A stretch of 64,000 nt of DNA. It comes from an uncultured Collinsella sp. (GTDB taxonomy: Bacteria > Actinomycetota > Coriobacteriia > Coriobacteriales > Coriobacteriaceae). Position numbers and translations under genes: made by a program. This document shows, piece after piece, positions 43,128 through 51,639 of the stretch. Location of the stretch: assembly GCA_900545665.1 (NCBI GenBank), contig UQZU01000001.1, forward strand, positions 71,769 through 135,768. The letters run 5' to 3'. Every line of letters starts with the position of its first letter. Within the stretch, counting starts at the first letter, position 1. The notes under the pieces were generated by a model that made no database searches, had not been told where the DNA came from, and saw nothing but the letters and a program-made list of their open reading frames with translations.

Positions 43128-44459
43128 CTATAAAGCCTCGAGCGCGTTGGCGATGCGCTTCATGGCGGCGTCGGCGGCGGCTTGGTCGGGGGCTTCGGCC
43201 AAAACGCGGATCACCGACTCGGTTCCGCTCTTGCGCACCAGTACGCGGCCCTCGCCTGCCAGCGCGGCCTCGGCCTCGGCGATGGCGTTCTGCACGCCCA
43301 TGTTCTCGAGCGCGGCGTCCTTGTCCGCCACGTGCACGGCCACCTGCGCCTGTGGCAGCAGCTTGCACGGAGCCGTGAGTTGCGAGAGTGTCTCGCGCTC
43401 GGCACGAATCACTTCCATCACGCGCAGCGAGGTCATAATGCCGTCGCCCGTGCGCTCGATATCGCCAAAGATCGTATGGCCCGTCTGCTCGCCGCCCAGG
43501 CTGTAGCCGCCCTCGCGCATCTTGGCATACACGTGACGGTCGCCCACGCCGCTGGTCACGGCGCTCAGTCCGGCAAGCTCCAGCGACTTGACCAGACCAA
43601 AGTTGCTGGCGATCGTCGGTACCACGGTACCGCCCGAGAGACGCCCGTGCTTGTTCAGGTACACGCCGCACACGTACAGGATCTGGTCGCCGTCGACCAC
43701 GCGGCCGCGCTCGTCCACGGCCAGGCAGCGGTCGGCATCGCCGTCGTAGGCAAATCCCACATCCAGGCCCTGCTCCACCACGTGGCGCTGTAGGCGCTCC
43801 ATATGCGTGGAGCCGCAGTCGACGTTGATGTTAAAGCCATCGGGCGCGGCGTTGATCACGCGCACGTCGGCGCCCAGCGCGTCGAACACCGGCTTGGCCA
43901 CCGAGGAAGCCGAGCCGTTGGCGCAGTCGATACCGATCTTGACGCCCTGCAGCGAAAAGTTCGCACTTGCAATGAGCGAAGCAATGTAGCGGTTGCGGCC
44001 CTGCATGTAGTCCACCGTGGCACCGATGTGGTTGCCCGTTGCCAGCGGCACCTCGCTCTTGCCATCGATGTAGTCCTCAATGAGCTCCAGGACGTCCTCG
44101 TCCATCTTAAAGCCGTCGCTGTTGACGAGCTTAATGCCGTTATCGCAAAACGGGTTGTGGCTCGCGCTGATCATGATGCCGCAATCGAAGCAGCCTTCCA
44201 CAGTCTGATGCGCTACGCCCGGCGTGGGGATCACGTGCAGCATATAGGCGTCCGCACCGCTCGCGACCAGGCCGCTCACCAGCGCCGCCTCAAACATATA
44301 ACTCGAGCGACGCGTGTCCTTGCCCACGATCACGCGTGCCTTGCGCTCGCGGTTGGCGCCGTAATACCAGCCCACAAAACGGCCAATCTTATAAGCGTGC
44401 TCTACCGTCAGCCCAACGTTGGCCTCACCGCGAAAGCCGTCGGTGCCAAAGTACTTCAT
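43128..44459 (-). CDS. glmM: Phosphoglucosamine mutase
   Basis: It converts glucosamine-6-phosphate to glucosamine-1-phosphate for peptidoglycan precursors. The N-terminus MKYFGTDGFRGEANVGLT, the phosphoserine loop MISASHNPFCDNGIK and the metal loop AYDGDADRCLAVD are present, with the C-terminal phosphate-binding RKSGTESVIRVLAEA. At 443 aa it has the normal length. It lies 83 bases after the DUF4012 gene, separated by a terminator. Confidence 0.95.
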   Translation of the reverse strand: MKYFGTDGFRGEANVGLTVEHAYKIGRFVGWYYGANRERKARVIVGKDTRRSSYMFEAALVSGLVASGADAYMLHVIPTPGVAHQTVEGCFDCGIMISASHNPFCDNGIKLVNSDGFKMDEDVLELIEDYIDGKSEVPLATGNHIGATVDYMQGRNRYIASLIASANFSLQGVKIGIDCANGSASSVAKPVFDALGADVRVINAAPDGFNINVDCGSTHMERLQRHVVEQGLDVGFAYDGDADRCLAVDERGRVVDGDQILYVCGVYLNKHGRLSGGTVVPTIASNFGLVKSLELAGLSAVTSGVGDRHVYAKMREGGYSLGGEQTGHTIFGDIERTGDGIMTSLRVMEVIRAERETLSQLTAPCKLLPQAQVAVHVADKDAALENMGVQNAIAEAEAALAGEGRVLVRKSGTESVIRVLAEAPDQAAADAAMKRIANALEAL

Positions 44460-44470
44460 GCGCTCTCCTT

Positions 44471-44505
44471 ACAAAATAGGGGCGAACAGATTGCCTGTCC
44501 GCCCC
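44471..44505 (-). terminator. Terminator of the DUF4012 gene
   Basis: Reading leftward, GGGGCGGACAG and CTGTTCGCCCC form an 11-bp stem (one wobble) followed by TATTTTG, just in front of glmM. Confidence 0.75.
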
Positions 44506-44542
44506 AAAATGGTACTCGATTATCTGCGCTACCAGAAAAACC

Positions 44543-46855
44543 CTACGCCGACGCGCTGTCGCGAGCTGCCTGGCATGTAGGAGTCTGACGCAGCGTAAGC
44601 GGCTTGTCCCCCGCCTCGGCCGACGTGGTCAGCGTATACGTGATCGTCGTCGTCTCGCCAGCATGCAGGTCAACGGTGCCCGAATAGAAGGGGATTCCAT
44701 GCCACGTAGCGGCGCCAAGACCAAACTGTGTGCCCTCAACCGTAAGGTCACTGATGTTGCCGCCCGTCGGGGCAAACAACGAGACATTCAGGCGTTCGTC
44801 GTCACGCGCGGCATCGGGTGCGCTCGCCGCAACGTAGTCGGGCAGCTTGCCTGCCTCCTCCTGCGTCATGATGTTCGTCAGAGTAACGGTGATGCGATAC
44901 GAGCACGTGCCGTCGCCGTTCTTGATGCCCTGGCCGATCTGCGTGTCGGCGTTCAGATACCAGTCGAGCTTGGAGAAGCTCAGGTTGTTAAAGTAAACGC
45001 CGGCAACGGGATCGGCACTCGGATCATCCGGATCGGGCAGCGAAGCGTCAATGCCCGTCTCTTTGATGGCATTCTGCTCATCATCGTTTCTCATCCAAGC
45101 AATCAGACGGCCCTCTTCGGCACCGCGCTCGAATGCACCGACAAGCTTTGTAACGTCGACGTCACCGATGCCACCGAGAATCTTGTCGAAGGCGGCGCTG
45201 GCAACAGCCGCAAAGATGCCGTCCGATTCCTCGACCGGATAGTTCCAATACACATCGTGCATGAGAACCTTCGCCGCGTTGGTGCCGTCGACAACCGTTC
45301 CGTCGGGCAGCGAGACATTACCGACCAGGCCCAGCAGATACTGCAGGAACACCGGGTCGATACCGATGACGCCATCAACGTCCTGTCCATACTGGGACTT
45401 CCACAGCGCGGCGACACGCTGCGAGTTGCGGGGCCAATCAGGCGAATAGGTATTGCCCGAGTTGTACAGGTTACTGTGGTTGCCGAACAGCGCCTCATCC
45501 TCTTCGTCGACGCTCTCGACTGCCTCATCCTCGCTGAGTCCAATGCGGGGAACAAACTCGCCAATCGACATCTGGCCGTCAGTGACCGAAATCAGGCCCT
45601 GCGAACCGCCAAAGCCGCCGCAAGCACGAATCTCGACGTTGTTCATGGCGTACATAAGGTAGTTGCGCGTCTGGCCGTTGGCGCCGAGCATCTGGGGAAG
45701 GACGGGGGCGACCTTCTCCGCCGCGTCAACCGCACCGTTGAGGGTGGCAAAGCCGTCCTTGGCCTTATCGACCAGCTCGGTCACCTGAGAAATATGAGTA
45801 TCGCCAATGCCCTGGATCTTCTCGTTGGCGCTCTTGAACACCTTCGAGCTGCTGGAAAGCGAATCGGCGACCGCCTGCAGCGCGGACACGTTAATCATGC
45901 CGTCCTGGAACAGTTTGCCGGGCGTAGCCTGCGAAAGGTTATCGGCCATGGGAACCAGCGCATTGCTCGAGACATCGGACAGGGCGTCAATCATGGTGCG
46001 GGCCGCATTGATATCGCTGCCATACACCGGGATAAACGAAGCCGCCGCCCACGGCGGGCTCGAGGTCTCCGCCTTCATGCTGTTGCAGAGCTCATCGATC
46101 TTCTTCGCGTCGTCAGGCAGCGTCGAAAAATCGCCCGACGTGACCTTGTCCTTAAGGCCACCGACGATCTCGACAGCCTCCTTCGCTTCGCTCTTTACGG
46201 TCTTTGCCGAGTTAAGCAGCATAAAGCCGCTTGCGCCAAGCGCAACGAGAAGCACCGCGACTACAGCGGCAATAATGGCGCCGGTGTGACGCTTTTTGCG
46301 CTCGCCCTTGCGATGGCGATGACGGACCAGACCGTCAGAGGTCGAACTCGACGAAGCGTCGCTACCGTAGTTCAAGCCAAAATCGTAATAATCTTCCTTG
46401 GAACCCGAGCCCGCAAACTCGGCACCGCTATCATCCAGGCGGGCGAACGTGCCAGTCTCGGAGGCGCCGGTGTAGATCGTGCCAAGGTTGCCCGTAAGCC
46501 CCGCGCCACCGGCAGAGGGAGTATTGTTGTCGGCCTTGCCGGCATTAACGTTGCCGGCGGCATTCGCGGCGTTGGCAGCACCTGCGCTGTTCGCAGGTGC
46601 CGAAGGAGCCCCGCTCGGCTGCGACGCGGAGGTTGCACCGCCCGCAAAGACATTCCCTCTTGCACGGCCGGTCTTTTTTGCCTTTTGAGACTGCTCGTAC
46701 AGAGCGGTAAACATCGCCGTCTCGCCCGGGGACACGCGCTTACCGGAACCGCCCTGTCCAGCGCCGCCCGGCGTGCCGGCCTTACCAGCCCCGTTCGGAC
46801 GCGGCGGAACTGCAGGGCGGCCGCTATCGCTGCCCTTAAAGTGATTACCAGCCAT
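44543..46855 (-). CDS. DUF4012 membrane protein
   Basis: The N-terminal 150 residues are low complexity and disordered (Gly/Ala/Pro/Asn-rich). A membrane helix (about residues 195-217, GAIIAAVVAVLLVALGASGFMLL) is followed by a large extracellular part. It contains the DUF4012 core (YLMYAMNNVEIRACGGFGGSQGLISV and GVIGIDPVFLQYLLG), related to LytR-CpsA-Psr-associated envelope proteins. The ATG at 46855 follows GAGGATTT. It is 770 aa. A cell-wall or polysaccharide role is likely from the family context; the exact function is unknown. Confidence 0.8.
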   Translation of the reverse strand: MAGNHFKGSDSGRPAVPPRPNGAGKAGTPGGAGQGGSGKRVSPGETAMFTALYEQSQKAKKTGRARGNVFAGGATSASQPSGAPSAPANSAGAANAANAAGNVNAGKADNNTPSAGGAGLTGNLGTIYTGASETGTFARLDDSGAEFAGSGSKEDYYDFGLNYGSDASSSSTSDGLVRHRHRKGERKKRHTGAIIAAVVAVLLVALGASGFMLLNSAKTVKSEAKEAVEIVGGLKDKVTSGDFSTLPDDAKKIDELCNSMKAETSSPPWAAASFIPVYGSDINAARTMIDALSDVSSNALVPMADNLSQATPGKLFQDGMINVSALQAVADSLSSSSKVFKSANEKIQGIGDTHISQVTELVDKAKDGFATLNGAVDAAEKVAPVLPQMLGANGQTRNYLMYAMNNVEIRACGGFGGSQGLISVTDGQMSIGEFVPRIGLSEDEAVESVDEEDEALFGNHSNLYNSGNTYSPDWPRNSQRVAALWKSQYGQDVDGVIGIDPVFLQYLLGLVGNVSLPDGTVVDGTNAAKVLMHDVYWNYPVEESDGIFAAVASAAFDKILGGIGDVDVTKLVGAFERGAEEGRLIAWMRNDDEQNAIKETGIDASLPDPDDPSADPVAGVYFNNLSFSKLDWYLNADTQIGQGIKNGDGTCSYRITVTLTNIMTQEEAGKLPDYVAASAPDAARDDERLNVSLFAPTGGNISDLTVEGTQFGLGAATWHGIPFYSGTVDLHAGETTTITYTLTTSAEAGDKPLTLRQTPTCQAARDSASA

Positions 46856-47004
46856 AAAGAAATCCTCGCAATTGAGTCGCAATGAAAAAGTCCATAACGT
46901 TACTAGTTTATGGCATTTTGAGCATCGACAGCTAAACTCCAGACACGGACGTCAATTGGCGAAAATGCGGCACAACACCTTTTCTGTCTTGGCGGCGGTG
47001 CCAG

Positions 47005-48027
47005 CTACACCGTGAGGAACATCATCACGATGATCATGGCAAAGCCGATAAGGTCGGTTGGCAAAAACACCGTCCCCAGCATAACGGCACTGGTGATGGT
47101 CGCCGAAACCGGCTCCACAGTTCCGATGAGGCTCGCGCGCACCGAGCCGATGTCCTTAACGCCCTGCATATAGAGCATGTAAGCAAAAAACGAGCCGATA
47201 ACCACGAACACCGCGAGCGCCTCGATGCCGGCAGCGTCGAGCGCCGGCATATGCGCCCAGGGCTGCACGAAGACGCACGAGACCACGCCCGCCGTGAGCA
47301 TTGCCGAGCCCGTGACGATGGGGCTGCCGTATTCGGGCAGGATCTTGGCGGGAATCACCGCCATACACGCGGCGCTGACCGCACACATAAGACCTGCTGC
47401 CAGGCCAAGCGGCGAGATATTCAGGCTGGTGGGGTCGCCGCCGGTGGCGATTAAAAAGGTTCCACCCAGAGCCAGGCCAATGCCGATGACTTCGCGAGTA
47501 CGCGGCATGCGACGATCGGTCACGCAGGCGTAGCCCATGATGATAACGAGCTGCAGGCACTGGAGCACCGTCGCGGTTCCGGCGTTCGTCAGGCGCACGG
47601 CCGAAAGATAGCAAAACTGGTTGAACAGCAGGCCAAAAGCGGTAAAGAGCAGCAGCTGCTTGCGATCAGCGGGCGTCGTCCAAAGCTTGACCAGGCGTGC
47701 GCGGTCGCGCGTGACAACCACAGCCATAAAGAGCAGGCCGGCGAGAATCTGACGCACGCTCATAAGCCACAGCGTATCGACATGGTAGGTATCGAACAAA
47801 AAACTCGCGCTGGTGCCCGAGAAGCCCCAAAACGAACCGCCCACCAGCGTAGCCAAAACGCCCGTGATCATCTTGCGCGACGACGCATCGTTAAGGCGCT
47901 CGCGCCAGGCGCGACGGGTGTTGCGGCTGAGCTCGTCGGTGCCCTCGGGCACATCAATGTTCGATATATCGGTCATCGGCACCGAAGCCCCTGCGCCTTC
48001 GACCTGCTCGACACACTCTTTGCTCAT
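47005..48027 (-). CDS. EamA/DMT-family permease
   Basis: About ten membrane helices are arranged as two repeats of five, with the EamA patterns GGSFWGFSGTSASFLFDTYHVD in the first and GLAAGLMCAVSAACMAVIPAKIL in the second. A hydrophilic N-tail of about 45 residues precedes helix 1. Members export amino acids, nucleosides or drugs; the substrate cannot be read from the sequence. It is a single-gene unit. Confidence 0.88.
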   Translation of the reverse strand: MSKECVEQVEGAGASVPMTDISNIDVPEGTDELSRNTRRAWRERLNDASSRKMITGVLATLVGGSFWGFSGTSASFLFDTYHVDTLWLMSVRQILAGLLFMAVVVTRDRARLVKLWTTPADRKQLLLFTAFGLLFNQFCYLSAVRLTNAGTATVLQCLQLVIIMGYACVTDRRMPRTREVIGIGLALGGTFLIATGGDPTSLNISPLGLAAGLMCAVSAACMAVIPAKILPEYGSPIVTGSAMLTAGVVSCVFVQPWAHMPALDAAGIEALAVFVVIGSFFAYMLYMQGVKDIGSVRASLIGTVEPVSATITSAVMLGTVFLPTDLIGFAMIIVMMFLTV

Positions 48028-48258
48028 TCCACTCCCCCGAAACAGCCTGGAAACAATTCGGCTTACCTTACCACGGCGAAGTCACCAGCTGGAGGCTTGT
48101 CCGCTTATCGGTAGGACAATTCCGCAGGCGTCTTTCCATAGCTCGATACCGCAATGGCCTTGCATTATGCGACAGCCAAATCGCGGCAGCAGGCACTTTT
48201 GAGATGGATATGACAAAGCCCCCGAATTCCACAATGTAAGCGATTTTTAAAAATGTTC

Positions 48259-48287
48259 TTGCCACCGAGTTCAGGCTCCGTTATATT
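48259..48287 (+). promoter_or_regulatory. Promoter of tRNA-Val
   Basis: TTGCCA and TATATT lie 17 bases apart, about 30 bases before the tRNA. The rest of the gap 48028-48258 shows only a short TTGTCC...GGACAA hairpin near 48098-48120. Confidence 0.7.
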
Positions 48288-48316
48288 ATCCCTTGCGCGC
48301 TTGCGTACCCTTGATC

Positions 48317-48391
48317 GGGCGTTTAGCTCAGGGGGAGAGCGCTTCCCTGACACGGAAGAGGTCAGAAGTTCAAATCTTCTAACGCCCACCA
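48317..48391 (+). tRNA. tRNA-Val(GAC)
   Basis: This is a full cloverleaf with acceptor GGGCGTT/AACGCCC, anticodon loop CTGACAC (anticodon GAC), T-arm AGAAGTTCAAATCTTCT, discriminator A and encoded CCA. It has no tail-repeat element, unlike the four other tRNA genes here. Confidence 0.96.
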
Positions 48392-48399
48392 AATGTTCG

Positions 48400-48436
48400 C
48401 AGCTCAGAGGCTATGTCCTCTGGGCTGTTTTGTTTT
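48400..48436 (+). terminator. Terminator of tRNA-Val
   Basis: CAGCTCAGAGG and CCTCTGGGCTG form an 11-bp stem with a TTTTGTTTT tail. Bases 48437-48617 hold no clear feature. Confidence 0.75.
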
Positions 48437-48617
48437 ATGTCGCCAAATCCGCCGGCAGTTCCAACCGCCCAACTAGCCAAAAGCCGACCATCTACTTGCC
48501 GATATATCCATCGGCATAACCAATCAGTCCGCACCGCAACTTCTCAGCAAAACGCCGCGATGTCTGCGCCCTGCGGTATCCTTGGGCCACTTGCACCTGC
48601 AGCACCAAGGAGCCGCC

Positions 48618-49304
48618 ATGCGCACCGAGCTCGATGTCCCCTTTTCGCACAAAGAAGAAGCCAAGGCGCTGGGCGCCAAATGGGACCGGACCAAGAAGGT
48701 CTGGTATGTACCCGGCGGCGTCAACCCCGAGCCCTTTGCCGAGTGGCTGCCCGGTGTTGACCGATCCGACCCCTCAGCGCCGTATATATATCTAGTACTG
48801 GGCAAGCGCGAGTGCTGGAAGTGTCACAAAGAGACCTCGGTCGCGGCCTTCGGCATTCCCTATCGAACCGATAACGACGAGAGCGTCGCCATCGCGCACG
48901 CGCCCAACGAGTCCGGGCACATTGCCATCGACACGGCCAACGCCAACGCACTCGCCATCGTGCCCGCTCTTGGCTGCGTGCCGGGCGAGATCCGCGACTA
49001 CCTTCATAAGCGCTGCGGCTACAAGCCCGTAGGCGCGCGAGCCTCCAAAGCCCCGTCGCTCGGCAACACGTGCACCAGTTGCGACGCGCTGCAAGGCAGC
49101 CGCTATCTGTTCGAGGAGCCCTCGTCCCCGTTTGCCCTCACTGCCATCAACAAGCTGCCGGCACTGGAGTTTATACGCGTCGAAGTTGCCGGCGTCTTTG
49201 GCGTCCCGACCACGCGCACCGACTTTGACCAGGCGCTCTTTACCTGGGCACGCGACCATCACGCCGAGTTCCACAGGCAACTCGGTGAGGGGGTTTATTT
49301 GTAG
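48618..49304 (+). CDS. DUF5710-containing protein (228 aa)
   Basis: The N-terminal 45 residues are the DUF5710 motif found in primase- and topoisomerase-associated proteins: LDVPFSHKEEAKALGAKWD followed by KKVWYVPGG. A zinc-knuckle-like CWKCHKE is at about 72-78, a second Cys pair (CTSCDALQGS) at about 158, and an otherwise unknown C-terminal part follows. The ATG at 48618 follows AAGGAG; an earlier in-frame ATG lacks one. DUF5710 occurs in mobile-element proteins. It is the first gene beyond tRNA-Val. Confidence 0.72.
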   Translation: MRTELDVPFSHKEEAKALGAKWDRTKKVWYVPGGVNPEPFAEWLPGVDRSDPSAPYIYLVLGKRECWKCHKETSVAAFGIPYRTDNDESVAIAHAPNESGHIAIDTANANALAIVPALGCVPGEIRDYLHKRCGYKPVGARASKAPSLGNTCTSCDALQGSRYLFEEPSSPFALTAINKLPALEFIRVEVAGVFGVPTTRTDFDQALFTWARDHHAEFHRQLGEGVYL

Positions 49305-49342
49305 AGACGGAGAAGCCTTCACAGCCAGCTCCTCCGCATCAC

Positions 49343-49627
49343 CTATCCCTCGTCGCCGGCGTCATACACGATATCGAGGCCACAAACAGGGCATTTCTCC
49401 GGATACACCGGCATATGAACGCCTGTCTGTTTTCTCACTTCGTCGCTGAGTCTGTCGCGCGCATCGATGAACCGAATATCGAGACACGGTATTTGCGAGC
49501 CGCAGCAAGGGCAGGTGACGACAAACGACCCGCAATCAACCTCTACGCTCGGAAACATATTGTTGTCTATAAGGGCACACGGCAGTTTTCCGTACTTCCC
49601 CATCGCAATATCGCCTCGCCAGCTCAT
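49343..49627 (-). CDS. Small zinc-ribbon protein (94 aa)
   Basis: Two CxxC knuckles, CPCCGSQIPC and CPVCGLDIVYD, predict a zinc ribbon spanning the C-terminal half. The ATG at 49627 follows AGGGGAG; a longer in-frame version has no ribosome site. Family and role unknown. It lies downstream of, and in the same direction as, the HNH nuclease gene. Confidence 0.55.
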   Translation of the reverse strand: MSWRGDIAMGKYGKLPCALIDNNMFPSVEVDCGSFVVTCPCCGSQIPCLDIRFIDARDRLSDEVRKQTGVHMPVYPEKCPVCGLDIVYDAGDEG

Positions 49628-49749
49628 ACACGCTCCCCTCTCGCTATACAAAACAGGAAGAGCATGCACCGGCGGGCGTGCGCGAGATTGTATCGCCACG
49701 CGATCCGATCAAACAACACGATCGTCAAAGAATACCAAAGCCAAATACG

Positions 49750-50841
49750 CTAATACGGCAGAAGCCCCGCCTTTTCACGCTTCTTTTCCGAGCGATCGAA
49801 CTCAATGCGATGGGCCTCAAGAAACACCGTATTGGGTCGCCACTGACGCTCATTCGGCTGCCTTAGCGTCGCACCCGCAAAGGAAGCGTAGTCGGTCTTA
49901 TCCAGCAGGTACGATCCGCACAGCCGATATTCGCCGCAAACAGGCTCAAACGAAATCAGGTGAGCATCAAATAGGGAATGAAGATCGCGCCGAAGCAGAA
50001 TGCCATTGCTGGCAACCTGCGATTTGGGTCCCGAGTAATTCTCGATATGTGCAGCCTCCAGAGCTTCGCTGACGCCGCAGTCCGACACCGCGCAACGGCC
50101 GTCATAGGCGGCAACGAGCTGCTTGCGGAACCATTGCTGCCCCAATCGCTCGCGCCTTAACGCATAGCGGACCTTTTCGTCGTCGGTCGCACCCTGTCCG
50201 GCAAACTCAATATCGACGGGCATGTGCTTCAGATAACTCATGTCGGGTGCAAAACGAGGGTCCGGTCCGCCTTTATGAACAGGACCGTGCAGAACAAACC
50301 ATCCGTTTTCGGGCTCGAACCGCTCAACAAACGCAAGGCCGAGTACCTTGTAGCCCACCTCGGTTGCAAATATGACTCCGACCGGAACGCCACATTCCAT
50401 GCAGTTGAGCATTTTACGGTTATAGTCTTGGTCTCGAGAACCAACGGCGCCTGGCGCTTGAACCGAATACTTAATGACCCACGTGCCATCGTCCAAATAG
50501 AGCGGAGGCACATCGGTGTAGAAGCTCTTTTTAGAGTTATGGACCGAAAGCGCAAAGATCTTATTGGGATCTTGCTTCACCCGATCCTGGCCCGGCCAGA
50601 AGATCCCTGAATCCCGCGTTACGGGAAAGAAGTCCGAGCCAATTCTCAAACGATACTGATACTGAGGGCTATCTTCCTTGGTGTGGTGCGGAAGGCTGGT
50701 CCAAACGCCGCCGCGCTGTTCCTCACCCAGAAACCACTCCCTTGCCTCAACGTATTCGGAAGGCACGAGACTGCAGGCGCGGTCATAGCTTGGTCCATCC
50801 ATCAACGGAACAGCAAGGTCAATGTCGTTCATCGCCAGCAC
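49750..50841 (-). CDS. HNH endonuclease with N-terminal recognition domain (type IV restriction-like)
   Basis: The C-terminal HNH domain is clear: QWFRKQLVAAYDGRCAVSDCG, then ALEAAHIENYSGPKSQ, then NGILLRRDLHSLFDAHLISF, giving the His and Asn/His positions of the HNH_2 fold. The N-terminal 230 residues, with an SRA/YDG-like or related beta domain (KIFALSVHNSKKSFYTDVPP and GVIFATEVGYKVLG), could recognise modified DNA, as in McrA-like enzymes. There is no methyltransferase next to it, which fits a modification-dependent nuclease. The N-terminal assignment is an inference. Confidence 0.75.
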   Translation of the reverse strand: MLAMNDIDLAVPLMDGPSYDRACSLVPSEYVEAREWFLGEEQRGGVWTSLPHHTKEDSPQYQYRLRIGSDFFPVTRDSGIFWPGQDRVKQDPNKIFALSVHNSKKSFYTDVPPLYLDDGTWVIKYSVQAPGAVGSRDQDYNRKMLNCMECGVPVGVIFATEVGYKVLGLAFVERFEPENGWFVLHGPVHKGGPDPRFAPDMSYLKHMPVDIEFAGQGATDDEKVRYALRRERLGQQWFRKQLVAAYDGRCAVSDCGVSEALEAAHIENYSGPKSQVASNGILLRRDLHSLFDAHLISFEPVCGEYRLCGSYLLDKTDYASFAGATLRQPNERQWRPNTVFLEAHRIEFDRSEKKREKAGLLPY

Positions 50842-51047
50842 CTACAACCATACGAACGCGAGTCATGCCCCTCAATAATATGGCCGGAAGTCAATTATTA
50901 CGAGATCTCATTCCGCGATCGGCACATCGTTGATGCTCTCGGTTTGCCGCTGGCGCGCTTGTACCCCGCTACCCCACTTCCCTGTATACTGATGTAGCAC
51001 GTGTTTCATCCGGGCTTGTTGGGCCGGATTGTTCATGAGAGGGTCTT

Positions 51048-51539
51048 ATGGCTGCTTCGAATCCGCCTAAGGGGAGCGTTTCTTCTTCGTCCATCAAGCC
51101 GGTTACGCGCAAGGCTGTGCGTTGCCAGCGCGAGGTCGCTTGGCTTGTCACGCAGGCGGCGGGCAGGCTTGTGGCGACCACTCAGGACGTCAATGCGCCT
51201 ACGCCGAGCTTTGTGTTAGCGGCGGCGCTGGATTTTGTGCGCCAATTGGAGCTTGCCGCACAGGATGCCAGCGGCCACCTCGACTACCAGAATGTTATGG
51301 CGCCCGACCTGCAAACGTTCTGCCACATGGCCAAGTTGCCCGCCGCACCCAATGCGCTTTCGGACGCAGGCTACATGTTTACGCTTTCGGGCGCGGACCT
51401 TATCCGCGACATCTATGCATACTGCAGCGAGCTCGCCGAGCGCCACGTCTTTGACGCGGCTGAAGTCAAACCGGGATATGTCATCAAGCTGGTTCTTAGG
51501 CTGTTCTTGATGGACGGGTTCGGGGCCATGCCGGCGTAA
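51048..51539 (+). CDS. Hypothetical protein (163 aa)
   Basis: I recognise no family. After a Ser/Pro-rich start of about 20 residues, the rest looks all-helical with a Cys (residue 91) and many Ala/Leu. There is no membrane segment. GAGAGGG precedes the ATG, and a consensus TATACT -10 box lies at 50985-50990. It converges on the AlbA-type regulator gene. Confidence 0.6.
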   Translation: MAASNPPKGSVSSSSIKPVTRKAVRCQREVAWLVTQAAGRLVATTQDVNAPTPSFVLAAALDFVRQLELAAQDASGHLDYQNVMAPDLQTFCHMAKLPAAPNALSDAGYMFTLSGADLIRDIYAYCSELAERHVFDAAEVKPGYVIKLVLRLFLMDGFGAMPA

Positions 51540-51639
51540 GCCGAGTCTTTAGCATCACCGTCGACTGAGCAACAACCGCTTTACCTTAGTGGGCGCCAAT
51601 TGAGGGTCGATTATTGGGTCGCCTCGTCCACTAACGCAT

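Noticed and set aside
44663..46885. 740-codon open frame on the plus strand
   Set aside because: Antisense to the DUF4012 gene, Arg-rich and without domains.
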